A DNA stretch of 64,000 nt, taken from assembly GCA_032191485.1 (NCBI GenBank), contig JAVDOI010000007.1, forward strand, positions 11,159,180-11,223,179, read 5' to 3'. Position numbers and translations under genes: made by a program. The stretch's first letter is position 1. Each line of letters begins with the position of its first letter. The notes below the pieces were generated by a model, which had not been told where the DNA came from, ran no database searches, and saw only the letters and a list, made by a program, of their open reading frames with translations. Source of the stretch: Leptoclinus maculatus (lineage: Eukaryota > Chordata > Actinopteri > Perciformes > Stichaeidae). Positions 49,660 to 61,342 of the stretch are shown here, piece by piece.

Positions 49660-52141
49660 CTGCAGGACAGTAGACGTGTAGATGTGATTTAAATCTGAAG
49701 ACAATCTTACAAAGTAGCATCCTGTCCAATGCAAAATAAAGAAAATAAACAACTCGGCTCTTATATTTGTAGTTTTGGCGCGTTGTTAAAAACCCGTATG
49801 ATTATCTGACCGCTCATGTCTTTTGCCCCGTTGAACATTTTTGAAGCAATGTCACCGTGACTTCCCAGACACACCAACGCTTTTACCAACAGCAGTGGCG
49901 ATCGAAACTTTCTCCTCACCGTGGACAAAGTAGCCCTGCTCCTGCCAGATGAGAAAGGCGTCACCCAGAGAAGAGAAGATGAGGCCCGCCAAGATCTTGC
50001 GGGCACTGGACTGGGCACCTAGGAAGCTGAACCCATGAGCCAGTAGAAACACCCAGAGGCAGAAGATGGGTAGACATTTGATGAGTGCGCTGAACCAGGA
50101 CGGGCTGGAGGTGGGCAGCCACAGGACAAAGTACACACAGGTCGCCTTGAAGAATGGCACCAGCTTTGGGCCTTCACTCTTGACCTGAAACGCAGATTAA
50201 ATATTGACATTATTCATTGAGTCAGTTTAGTTGCACTCGCACAAGGTAACGCCACTCAGTGAAACAATGTTGACACTGTTATCGCAACTAGATTCATCAA
50301 AAGGTAATTTGTCTCGGGAACAAGGGAACACAAGCAGCTAACTAGAAGTGCTTCTCCTTATTTGGCAGAGTGGTTTGAGTTAGGACCGGAACAGTGTTCA
50401 GTGTGGTCCCTAGTTTACATCACTGTGTCAGACATCCACGTGTTTTGTGGCTGAAGCGAAACTCTTGCAGAAACAGCAAGTAGAAGGGGAAACGCAAAAG
50501 GCTCCACGCTGTTGCTTTGACTCCCTGTAACCTTTTCTTCTCCTCTCTTTTATCGGACTCCCAATCTCATTTTTGTTTCTCCTCTCCTCCTCTGCTTCAC
50601 CGTTTTTTTTTCTCTCTGTGTCTCATGTTCTTGAGAACTGGCGAGCAAGTCTCAATTTTCTTCTTTCAAGCTGTGTTACCAGTCGTATTTCTTTCTGTCC
50701 AAAAGCATGAGGCCCCTACAGGGTGAAAAGAAATAATAATTTAAAAAAACTCTGGAATGACCACCCGCCTATGGTGCTGAGAATGGCTCTCTGGGCCTAA
50801 GAAAAAAAGGGCCTCTGGCATCAAATAGGGAGAAGAAAGGAGAGGTTGAGCTAGGAGACAGAGGAATCGAGTGAGGGTTCACTAGAGCCGAGGTCACTGG
50901 AGGAGAGATGAGGAGGATCCGAGTGAGACAGGGAAGAGGGGGTCATAGTGCATCAGGGAAAGGGGTTGCAGAGACTGCTATCTGATGTCCCAAATGACTA
51001 TTTTCCAGTGGCCCTTTTGCGCCCGTCTCCACACACATTCTGTGGTAAGGGGAAGCCTTCGATTGCACAAGCGCTCGATAAAAAACCGGCCCAAGTGACC
51101 GTGTAGGAGTGTTTGACCTCAAGCCTGCCCCGGTGTCGCTGATGTGACTAATATCACAGCAGGGAAACAAAAGGGATTAAACACACACGTGCACACACGG
51201 TCACAAGCAACCAACTTTATTGGGAACCCACGTCGCACTGAGGACATATCACTCCAGTATTAGCTGAACTCTACTGGTTCTGTGTATCTGTAGATCTGGT
51301 TGTGGAGCATTTGAAGCTCTAAAGTGACTAAGGACTGGCCAGAAACACAGACACCCTTTTGTTTTGTGTGCTTTCGCATTCACTCAGATCCTCTACTGTG
51401 GTTTTGGAACCAAAACTTGAATATTTTTTATTTTTCAACTAAGCTCCCAAAATGTGGCATTGTGGCATTTCCAATAGATGGGATTTTACTGATTCTTTTT
51501 TTCATGGCTTCTTTCTGACACCTTGTGTTTCATTGCCTCACTGATCTTACACAACTTGGGACAGTTTCAGTCCTTTTCTTTAAAGGTTTCAGCTGTCTAC
51601 CAAAGCAGCAGAAAAAGAGGAATAACAGGTTTACTTCTGCTATATCTTATGTACATATGCTGTCTGTTTACATATATATATTTAAGATAGTATCCGTCTT
51701 TTCCAGATGCAAGTAGCATGAGAGGAATCTTATTCTAGGTGTATAATGTGAACTAATGGACTCCTCTACTCTCCATTAATTACTCTCAATGGTCTTCATA
51801 AAACAAATGGATACATAAATAAGGACTAAAGCTAATCTTATGACAAAAATGTGCATGTATGGTGAGTGCCAAGCAGAGGAGACGAACCTGGCAGCACTCC
51901 CAGCCCAGCCAACACCATAACTCTGTTTGTCAGGCCAAAGGGGGGGGGGGGGGGCGGGGGGGGACGGACACTTAAGCACAGGAGCATTGTACAGATAGGG
52001 CAGATCTAGTTTTTAATAAAGTGCAGTGAAAGAATATTTCGCCTGAGATCTGCAGGAAAAAGCACAATGAGATTTAGGTTCAATGATCCACGATCACAAA
52101 CGGTTGTTATTTGTGGGGGGGAAACACGCACACGCACACGC

Positions 52142-52209
<68 letters not shown>

Positions 52210-55096
52210 GGGTACAGTAAGGGACTAGGAGGGTGAGAAATGATTCCATGGAGGAAGGTGGGAGGAAGTCAGAGATTCCCACAACCTTTGGTCCTATTCC
52301 TGCTGCGTTTGAGTCGTACTTCACAGTTTCCCTTTCTTTGTTGTTCATGTAAACTTATTGTATCTACACACAACGTATCACAATGTACAATGTGTGTATC
52401 TACACACCTAGTCCACAAAGCACACAAATCTTCCAAGAAATGTGTGTGTCCCACGGTAGCATTAAGCTGGCCTGAAGCAGTGTTTAGACTTTAATCTAAA
52501 TTCAACGTTACTGCTATAATATCTGATGCAATTGTTCACATTGCATCAAATTGTTACAACAATAAGGCCTGCTTGCCGAGTGGAATCCATACACTGCAGT
52601 GGATGTAAGGGTTTCAGTTCCCCCGCTCAGCGTCTCGTACCTGAAAGAGAGTCCCGGGTCTTTGCGGCCCGGTATCGTCTCAGCTGTACTTACACTCACA
52701 TTGATTGAGGCGTCCGTTTGTCTGCAGGGACACTGAATGGGACATTAGCGACGGCTATGAGCCGCTGGTTGACAGTCAGCTGTTTCACCAGCATGAAAGA
52801 ACAGAACATGCTGCCTCATTTGGGAGGCAAAAAACGAAAAATCCTCATTGTGTTATCATCTTGCCGTCTGAATGATCACGTTCTAAATGAAGGCTGTTTG
52901 CAGAAAGCGCTGCAGCACAGCTGACTGCAAACAGCTGCCTCTGTCCTCCGTTAAACAATAACATAGTTACTGATTGACTGCATTTACATGGTCACTAACA
53001 AGCAATAGGGTTGTTTTTAGCTACTACGGAGATGCACTGCTTCTCTCGCTGTGTGAAACTACGACTCAATGCACTTTTCCAGCTAGCAAATGATCAAAAC
53101 ATTTGGGCCCGAGCTCGCCTCGTAACTGCAGTCGTGGAAGTAACAAGCAGCTGTCAGCCGCTAATACTTCTGTATCAACCATGAAGCAACAAAAGCACTG
53201 CACTGAAGCACTGAACAACATCCAGGGTTAACATCTATTCAATGTTTCTGGGTCATACGCTAGTGTTGGAAACATTAAACATAAAAAAAGACCTGTAAAG
53301 TCTTGTCTATGCAATCTGGCAGAGGGGAACTGTAACATAAGTATGGTCCTGGCAGACACAGCTGGCATGTGAGTCATATGACAATGTTATTTACAAGTAG
53401 CATCACACAACGCTGACCTGGGAAGGATCCCTCTTACAGCTGCTTCAACTGCAAGGATAACTTAAAGTCAGCTGCAGCACAAAATATGCAGGTGCTCTTC
53501 CACAAAAGAAGAACTATTGATCTCATCATTTAGTGCTGTTAAAACATTTAGGGACTAGGTACAATAATCGAATGCCTCGACGAGTGCAAAGTCCTCGTTA
53601 GTCATGACAGTATGTGCTGACTGTGGATCATCTGTAAGAGACAAAAGTTGATAAACTCCCTTATGAGTTCACCAGATGGCATGTAAGTGTGACAGTTTAG
53701 AGTGAGAAATAAAAAAGAAAGCTTAAATAACACTGTGTTTTAGGTCGATATAATAAAGTTATAGCAGCAGTATTTTACCTCTGAGTGTAGAGATAGAGGG
53801 GTGAACTTACATACCTTAAACCCACTGCTATTTTTATTTATCTACTTCTCAATTAATACAATGTAGCTTTTTAAATGTGAATCAAAACTACAGATCGTAC
53901 AACACTTGGAGACCACTGACGACAAAAATAAGGCACATTAAATGGAAAATGATGACGATTAACTGGCTTTTGTTTGTGATGTTTCATGACGATCACAAAG
54001 TCGGTTACATTTGCTTGCCCACTTTTTTCTTTCCAAATTGGAGGGAGACAAATGTGTCCGACAGTATTTGGTCTCGGTACATGCCTGTACCTGCCCCTCT
54101 CACTGCAATAGTGGCGCCAAGGCTTTAAAGTAAAGCTGTGCAACCCCGGGGCCTGCACGCCATCATCATCACTACAGCAACTAGTTTATATGGCAAGCAT
54201 TCCTCCACACAGGCACCTCTGCTAGTATCACACAGGCTACACATCAGGGTTTACTGCAGGCCAAGTTGGCCCCTACAGAAGGGCTAAAATGTCATGGCAG
54301 CTCTGTCAAAGTAAGAGGATGCTCGGGCCGGTTCAATTATTCATGTAGCTGTCACTGTCATTTCTTCTTTTTTTTTGTGTCAGGATGGCCAATTTCCTGC
54401 AATGGTGCTTTAGTCAATGATGTAGCTAACAGACATGGCAAACAAGAGAGTCTATGTAAAGCAGAGCTACAGCAAAGGAGATGAAAAGAAAGGCAGCAGC
54501 AGCGGTGCAACGCTTGGCGCATGCGTTCCTGAAGGGGGAGAAAAAACAGACAAAAAAGGTCGTCACATGACAGGTTTTCGTTTTTTTTTTGTCAGGGGCT
54601 GCCTTTGGAAATTGGTGGAAACGTCCTCCTGTTCGTGGAATGTCGAGACGGGACAGTGTGAACAGTCGCTGCTAAACAAACGTGTCAAAATGTCAAGGAA
54701 ACGACGACACTGAACATAAAAGTTCCTGCTTCCAGTGACACATACAACCCAAATAACGAGGCAAGGTGCTTTTGACAACAACGCGGGTGTCCAAGGATAC
54801 TGCCTGAACGTTTTCAATTTAGCACACAGATATTAAATGCTAATTAAATGATAAACCAATGAGCACACACCAGCCTTCGAAGTCAAAATAACGCAAATAC
54901 AACATTAAACAATTCACTACTAACTCGGTAGTCAGTCGATAAAGAACGTGATAGACACATAAAGATGGACTGTTGTATTTTCGGAGTGTTGTCCTGCAAC
55001 GTTAGCTAAACTAGCTCCACTTATTCCTGTTTAGTGTGTGTAAAATACCAACGCTGGCTTGAAGGAGATACTCACCACTGTACCCGGAGAAACCAT
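49232..55096 (-). CDS. tmem86a: tmem86a, lysoplasmalogenase-like membrane protein
   Basis: TMEM86A belongs to the YhhN family. Its members cleave the vinyl-ether bond of lysoplasmalogens (lyso-plasmenylcholine/-ethanolamine) in the ER membrane. Three coding exons join in frame: 55,096-55,076, 50,184-49,920 and 49,659-49,232, giving 237 residues, close to the human 240. The start reads MVSPGTV|VKSEGPKLVPFFK, nearly identical to human. Most of the chain is hydrophobic and should form about eight membrane spans. Family landmarks seen: GDAFLIWQEQGYFVHG, SGPFTYLVGVYVAL, ISDLTIAV-like (VSDLTIAVNKFCFPVPYSR) and YYAAQMLIALSAVE. The acidic residues of GDAFLIW and SDLTIA are conserved. All splice sites are GT-AG. 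Intron 1 is 4.9 kb, holding a poly-G tract (51,940) and a CA repeat (52,124). The gene is divergent from spty2d1 and convergent with igsf22, as in human. Confidence 0.95.
49920..50184 (-). CDS. tmem86a: tmem86a coding exon 2
   Basis: Reads from VKSEGPK to GYFVH between TTTCAG| and G|GTGAGG, phases 0 and 1. Confidence 0.95.
51940..51963. repeat. Poly-G tract
   Basis: G run of about 23 bases with one C, in tmem86a intron 1. Confidence 0.9.
52124..52206. repeat. (CA)n microsatellite
   Basis: About 83 bases; the left end alternates CACACG before pure CA. It lies in tmem86a intron 1. Confidence 0.97.
55076..55096 (-). CDS. tmem86a: tmem86a coding exon 1
   Basis: Seven codons, MVSPGTV, before the donor GTGAGT. 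It was chosen because it supplies the family's exact N-terminus in phase 0. Confidence 0.88.
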
Positions 55097-55400
55097 TTCT
55101 CCCTTGGTGGTGTCCGTGTCGGTGAGAAAGGTTTTTTAACGTCAATATCAATATTCGGCTTGGGTCCTCCTGTTTGTGTTGTACTGTCTGAGGGATGCCG
55201 ATTGTTTTTTTGTCTTCGCTCCGATGGGCGGTCCGACGTCCAGTAGGAAGTGAGAGACAAGCCACCACGTGGGCGGGGCTATCTCAGTTTGACCAATAGG
55301 AGCAAAGAGTGGCAGTGAAAGAGCGGGTCAAGACGTGAGGGACGCCCTGATAGGAGGAGCAGACTCCTGTTTACATATCGGAGCAGATGGCCTTTATTTA
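55097..55400 (-). promoter_or_regulatory. Probable tmem86a promoter and 5' UTR
   Basis: Just upstream of the tmem86a start lie an E-box CACGTG at 55,266-55,271 overlapping a GC box GGGCGGGGC at 55,271-55,279, and CCAAT at 55,293-55,297. Such a cluster is typical of TATA-less housekeeping promoters. Transcription start not determined. Confidence 0.5.
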
Positions 55401-57515
55401 CATTTTACAGAGCCTATGGAAAGATTTGCTTCGAGTTTATTATTGATTGTGTTCCAACAATCCTTTGTTAATGGGTCAGATTAGGCGTTATGAATTCAGA
55501 CAATAGGTCTGGAAAACATCTCGATAAGATCGAAATGTTGCTGTAATAAAATACATTGATTGCTGATTGCATCAATTGCATTAAAATAAAGGAATATTCT
55601 GTCTGATTTCCCTTCAGTTTGAGCTCTGCACTCTGCTTGTCTTAGATCAGATGTTATCAAACGTTTAACGATAACATCCCATATGCACATCAATATGACA
55701 ACATTGCTCTTCAATTTGGAATATTAGTGTTATTAAAAAAACGAGTTTACATTGAATGAAACTGTGTAACCCAAATTAGTGTCATTATAATGACAAATGT
55801 ATTTATTTTCTCTCTCTCTCTCTCATTCTTAGTTATTTTCTATGTTTGCTATATATTAAACGAATGAACCAGTAGCTATACACTATACGCTATACACTGA
55901 CAGATATCATACAAAAACATCAACTTCAAACTGGAGGTATGGTCCCATGTGGGAAACATTGCCTAAAATTGTAGTTAACAATCAGTGGTGAAAAGTAACT
56001 ATCACTCAAATATTGTAGCCTAGTTAAATAGAATTTGGTGGTACTTGTACTTTACTGGAGCATTTCATTTTTACGATACTTTGGCTATATTACATGATTT
56101 AAGTGGTACATATTTTCACTTTTATTAATTAATATATAGACAGGTTTAAGTACAGTGTGTAAAACATGATACAATATTTATACCCAAACAGGACATAAAT
56201 AATTTAAAATTAGTATCGACCAGCTTCAGTGCTCTATCGCGTGGGAACTATGATTATGTAATATGATGAGGCTATAACAGGTTGCGTTGTGTTGACTTGA
56301 TGAAGAATATCCACAATGGTAGCGACATCATGTGGTCTACAAGTGTCAACATTATTTTAGGACGGACATTGCGTAAAGAAACCATACAGCCGTCACATAC
56401 AACTTGGATGGAATACATTTTCTTTACGTAGCTGATCAAAGTGGAAATACCGTGAAATAGATTTTTACACGTGATTTGTTAAATATAAAGCCTACCATTT
56501 TGATATGGTACTTGTGAACTGGAATGACTATACATCGGTGTTGGTGTTCTAGTGTTTGTGTGTATTTACTATGTTTTATTTGATATAGACTCATGAAATA
56601 AAGTTGCATTTTAAATTATATATTTATATTTCTTCAGTGCTCTTTTTGTTTGTTTGTCATGTGTCAAATACATCGTAAAAATGTCAATGCAAATGCAAAT
56701 GGAGTGACACCATTTCATCTCGCACCTGCCTACATTATGTAAAATGTAATTATTAAAACTCCACTGAAGCCAGCATACAGTATTCTCGTTAATGCCAAAA
56801 TCCTCGTTTCGACACTTTAATATCAACAACCCGTCACTTATCAAACATTAACCGAGTAGACTACACGTGTTAAACAAAATGTGTTTTTCTAATAGCATAG
56901 TGTATTAAACGGTAAGCTATTTGTATTGTTGTTAGCGATATATTATCGATCCAAGACCGAAAACTATGATGTATTTACTGACTCTTTGTAATCTCGCGAA
57001 GACGGATACGCGCACAAGTGAGTCATCTCACTTCCTTAACTTACTCTTTGGACACTTGAATTCGTCTGCCTCTCTCGCCGTAGTCTCTACTAACAGTCAT
57101 CTTAACGTTTTAGTCGTATTCTCTCAGTATGCTTTAATCGATTGGATATGTTGATGGATCTGGCCTTACTTTGGCGTGTGACATCAGTACAAAAGTTCGT
57201 CTTTCGAGCTTCTTGGTTGGCTAACGTCAGTAAACGTAAGGTTAGCTTATGCTAACTTCGCTAGCATGTGCTAGCATGTGCTAACGTAAGCCGGTGAAGT
57301 AAAGTAGCGTTAACTGTCTGATACACCGATTTACATCCTATGGACTGTTTTTGATGAAGTGTTTTCCTTATAGCCATCTGAGTGCCGCTTGGTTACGCTA
57401 AATCCCGTGCCACTCTACCTGGTTTGTAAGCTAAACGCTAACGATAGCATTAGCACCCCCTGGTTGAGTCTGCCCTGATTTATCTCAAACAGCAGCAGTA
57501 TCACCTGCTGCCAAA
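55401..57515. other. Intergenic region between divergent tmem86a and spty2d1
   Basis: AT-rich, no supported exon. It holds a short (CT)n run at about 55,810, the dispersed repeat at 55,983-56,150, and near 57,250 a small tandem of TGCTAGCA-like units. The last 300 bases should contain the spty2d1 5' UTR and promoter. Confidence 0.6.
55983..56150 (+). repeat. Diverged teleost MITE-like repeat
   Basis: Begins CAGTGGTGAAAAGTAACT and continues with TGGTACTTGTACTTTACTGG. This matches, with changes, a very common fish repeat that reads GTGGAAAGTAACTAAGTAC. It is a degraded partial copy with no coding content. Confidence 0.55.
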
Positions 57516-57578
57516 ATGATGGACTTTGATAATATATTGGACATCGCCTCGCAAAATCCGAGCTCCAGCAATGTACAG
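57516..57578 (+). CDS. spty2d1: spty2d1 coding exon 1
   Basis: Encodes MMDFDNILDIASQNPSSSNV then Q, followed by donor GTAAGT, phase 0. Confidence 0.92.
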
Positions 57579-60500
57579 GTAAGTCAAAAACAATGTCACT
57601 TGCACTCAATTTACTCCGGCTAACGGTAAAATGGGACTGTGTGGCCAATCCAGTGAGCACACAAGTGCCAGCTCATCTGTCAGAGGGGATCTGGATAAAG
57701 TAGCTAGCTGCTAACTTTCACCCTCGTGTCTCACCGTGCCTGCGAGGCATTTACAAAAACCCGTGTGTTTGACACGTTTTTATATTTCCAATCAATAGTG
57801 ATCTTTAGGCCAACATATCTGATGAATAACTAAGACGTTAGAAGAGACCGTACTTCATGTTCCCTATGCTGTAAATGTTCTCGTATTGTGTGTGTCTCCG
57901 AGCAGAAGAGATACAGTTTACAAGCTGCACCACCCAAAAAGTTCCCGAGGTCAAAAGGTGTAAACCCTTCAGCTGTGCAGGCGCTACTGAAGAAACAAAC
58001 TTGTGACAGCAAAAAGAAAGGTAAAGTTCAGAAGGACAACCAAAGAGCCGTATACATACGTTGCAGAGTGCATTCTTCATAGATTGTTTTATGTAACTTT
58101 TTTCAGAAGTCCAAATGAAGAAAAAGAAGGAGGAACTACTAGCAAAGAGGGTTGAGTTGAAGTCGGACCGTAAAGCACGAGCCATGGCTTCCAGGACTAA
58201 GGACAATTTCCGAGGCTACAACGGCATCCCGGTGGTCGAGCTTCCTAAGAAGAGAAGGTCAAAGCTAGAGATGCAGCAAGAAAGGTCGATGAATGAGGAG
58301 AGCTTTAGGAATAACTCGATTGACCCAGATGATGAGGACAATTATGAGTATGAACAGTCGGATTCGGAATCGGAGCCGGAGCCAGAACAGCGGAGACCTG
58401 GGAAAACCACAGGTTTTAGTGGAAATAGTGGTGGTGGTAGCAGTAGCAGCAGCAGCAAGCCCTCCTCTAAAAAATCCAGTGGGCCACCCAAGCCCGCTCC
58501 GCCTCCCATGAACTTTGCAGAGTTACTCAAATTGGCAGAGAAGAAGCAGTTTGAGCCGGTTGAAGTGAAAGCCAAGGCCGCGAAGAATGAAGACAGGCTC
58601 CGAACAGCTGACGAGATAAGGGAGCTGGAGCTGGAGCGCAGGGTTAAGAGACCGAACAGAGACTCGATGGCAGACAGAGACAGAGACAGAGACAGAGACG
58701 GCAAATCTCAGTCCAGCTCTAGTTCAGTGAGAAAAAACACTTTTGAGAAGGAGCAGAAGAGCTGCAAACCACAAAAGGCCTCCCTAGAAAAGCAACGTCT
58801 TCCCAGTGGGTCAGGAAAGAAGTTGCATCCGACACTGACGAGCGATAAAGGCCAGACTTCTTCCAAGTCCTCTGTTGGTGACAGAGAACGAGAGAGACCC
58901 AAGATGTCTCACAACGATCGAGACAGATCGAAGACAAACTTTTCTAGTTCGTCCGGTGCTGTGAACGGTAAAGGTACTTCGAAAGCCACATCTTCTCAGG
59001 TTTCAGCCAAACAAGGGGGGCTCAAGCCCTCATCGAGCCACAAATCCAGCACTTCAAGTGACCTTATCATTAAAAAAGAAAGCTCATCAAGAGCCTCAGG
59101 TATTCCTGGGACCAGGACCCCTGGTTCAGCTGTAACAGGCCAAAGATCTCAACATGGGAGCTCCCAACAGACCAGGCCCAGTCAGGGTGGCTCATCGAAG
59201 CAGGGACCGATAGTCAGGGGCCACAAGTCTGGAAAGGGAGAACCACTAAGGCCTGGAATTAACTCTGCTGTCAAATCCAGCGGTAATTCGGTGATGAGGC
59301 CTTCATCGGGCGGCCCTCCTAAGGCAGGGAGCCAACCTCAGTCGAGGCCTGAAGGCACACTCCAGGCAAGAGCTGGCGGGGTCCCACAGGCGAGGCCTGG
59401 TGGGAGTGGCCTACAGGGTCACCCTCGAGGTGGTGGATCCCGACCTCCGGGGATGGGACCTGGTCGGCCTGGAAGTGGAGGACCAGTACCCGGGCGACCG
59501 ACTGGCGGCATCGGATCGGGACCTGGTCGGCCTGGAAGTGGAGGACCAGTACCCGGGCGACCGACTGGCGGCATCGGATCGGGACCTGGTCGGCCTGGAA
59601 GTGGAGGACCAGTACCCGGGCGACCGACTGGCGGCATCGGATCAGGACCTGGAAGACCCACGTGCACCGTGGTGTCTGAGACCATTTCATCCAAGAATTT
59701 TGGTGGACCCAGACCAGGAGTGCCTCCTCGGCCAGGCATGCCACAGAGACCCGGGATGCCACAGAGACCCGGGATGCCACAGAGACCCGGGATGCCACCC
59801 AGACCAGGAATGCCACAGAGACCTATGATGAACAGACCACCAGGTTAGACTCGGAGAGTCGATAACGAGATATTACTAACCAACTGGACTTGTTAATTGG
59901 TAACTTGGTAACGCACTGGTATACAGTGTGTGTGTGTGTGTGTTATAGTGATTACAGAAAAAGCAACTAACTAAGTATAAAACGGACTTTAACGCTAATG
60001 TTGCTGAGACTAAAATAACATTAAGCTTAATGAATAAATGCAAGTAAAATAGATGCAAAGAATGACTTCAGCAAATGTGCTTTTACCAAATGGGTTAAAA
60101 TCACAGCAGTGCAGTAGATAATGTAAAACCTGTCGGCCACAGCTAGGAAAGAGGCCTTCTGATCACAGTAAGCCCTTCTCTGCTCTCCTATTGGCTCCAT
60201 GCTCTAATAAAGAGAGCCTTAAAGTTTAGTGTCTTGCTCAGCAACTTTCAGCAGCAAAACAAAGAGTTCTGAAAGTTAACTGTTTTATGTGAAATTAAAT
60301 AAGGTATGAAAGATATATATACATTTTCTGTAATTAAGGTATTTCCAGCTCCTACACTGTACACAGAACCAATTTCATAGTATAGTGTTGTATACACAAT
60401 AAAGCAATACACATTGCCTCATTAGCGACATACTACGGTTAACATCTTAAAGCGGTGCATGTTTTGATATGATGTAGTATAACAGAGAGCCTCTGACATG

Positions 60501-61342
60501 TTGCAAATGGCCTGAAACAACACACTCGGTATTACGGGACAAAGGGTTTGTTTGCTGAGCTGAATGAAGTGTGTCAGCAGCACTCGGCAGCCTTTGTCGT
60601 TCCTGCTGGGTCAGAGAGCAGCTCTCGTTCCAACACAAACACAATTTCAATGTCATTTACCTTTTTACCATGAAATTGACTTTTATAAACTCAATTGTCA
60701 AATCACCCGCTTGCTAGTTTACACAAATGTATGTGTTGTAAATGGCCAAATGCCAATACCCAAATTGATAATTATTTATTTTTTTATCCAGGTCCAATGT
60801 TGCCACCTATCACCTCTGCATACAAGAGGAAATACGAGGAAGAGGACGATGAGTGTGACTCAGAAATGGAGGATTTTATCGATGATGTAGATGAACCGCA
60901 GGACGACATTTCCAGGCACATTAAGGAAATCTTTGGCTATGATAAGAACAAGTCAGTGTTGTCCTCATCTATTCTGGTTACAAGTCATTGCTTACTGTAT
61001 TGTTAATTCTATATATAAAAAGACTGTATCTGCTTCTAACCTCCTCAGGTACAGGGACGAGAGTGACTACGCACTTAAATTCATGGAGAGCAGCTGGAGA
61101 GATATGCAGAAAGAGGAGGCCAGGAGGTGAGACGAAAATACATCTCACCGTCCTCAACTATACGTGGACTTCTTTGTACAGAGAGCTGTGATATGTACCG
61201 CCTTTATTTCATGGTATCTTTCTGTGTCTTTGTGCTTCGCTTCTTCAGCCTGAGAATGGCTGTGCAGGAAGATCAGGAGGAGGAGAAAAGGGACCTAGAC
61301 GACCTGAACATGCAAAAGGCCAAGAGGAAAAAAAAGAACTGA
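57516..61342 (+). CDS. spty2d1: spty2d1, SPT2 histone chaperone
   Basis: SPT2 proteins bind histones H3-H4 through a C-terminal SPT2 domain and maintain chromatin during transcription in the nucleus. Six exons join in frame: 57,516-57,578; 57,906-58,020; 58,107-59,843; 60,792-60,951; 61,049-61,126; 61,249-61,342; 748 residues (human 685). The N-terminus (MDFDNILDIASQN, KRYSLQAAPPKK, KARAMASRTKDNFRGYNGIP) and C-terminus (YKRKYEEEDDECDSEMEDFI, IFGYDKNKYRDESDYALKFM) match the family. The middle is disordered, rich in Ser, Lys, Pro and Gly, with SRTKDN followed by acidic and RDRDRDRD stretches. It includes two in-frame minisatellites. Two ATGs are adjacent; the second (57,519) gives the usual MDF start. 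The exon 3 donor (G|GTTAGA) is weak but the joint restores PPGPML in frame. AATAAA follows at 61,366. Confidence 0.95.
57906..58020 (+). CDS. spty2d1: spty2d1 coding exon 2
   Basis: Encodes KRYSLQAAPPKKFPRSKGVN and PSAVQALLKKQ, the conserved N-terminal block; donor G|GTAAAG in phase 1. Confidence 0.95.
58107..59843 (+). CDS. spty2d1: spty2d1 coding exon 3 (large)
   Basis: A 1,737-nt exon with the KDNFRGYNGIPV block, the PPPMNFAELLKLAEKKQFEP block, a long Ser/Lys-rich region, three 63-nt repeats (59,461-59,649) and RPGMPQ repeats (59,734-59,822). Confidence 0.95.
59461..59649 (+). repeat. 63-bp in-frame minisatellite, three units
   Basis: Units begin at 59,461, 59,524 and 59,587 (TGGTCGGCCTGGAAGTGGAG each) and encode GRPGSGGPVPGRPTGGIGSG then P. 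The units look identical except near the end of the third. Confidence 0.95.
59734..59822 (+). repeat. 18-bp in-frame minisatellite (RPGMPQ)
   Basis: About five units of CCACAGAGACCCGGGATG, encoding RPGMPQ or RPGMPP repeats. Three central units are identical. Confidence 0.93.
60792..60951 (+). CDS. spty2d1: spty2d1 coding exon 4 (SPT2 domain)
   Basis: Encodes the acidic start of the SPT2 domain, EEEDDECDSEMEDFIDDVDE, to IFGYDKN. Donor AA|GTCAGT, phase 2. Confidence 0.95.
61049..61126 (+). CDS. spty2d1: spty2d1 coding exon 5 (SPT2 domain)
   Basis: Encodes YRDESDYALKFMESSWRDMQ and KEEAR; donor AG|GTGAGA. Confidence 0.95.
61249..61342 (+). CDS. spty2d1: spty2d1 coding exon 6
   Basis: Encodes LRMAVQEDQEEEKRDLDDLN and a basic tail KAKRKKKN, then TGA at 61,340-61,342. 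Confidence 0.95.

Noticed and set aside
58342..58704. Antisense 120-codon open frame opposite spty2d1 exon 3
   Set aside because: Shadow of a Ser/Glu-rich coding region.
59319..59816. Antisense 165-codon repetitive open frame
   Set aside because: Shadow of the in-frame minisatellites in spty2d1, which leave all frames open.
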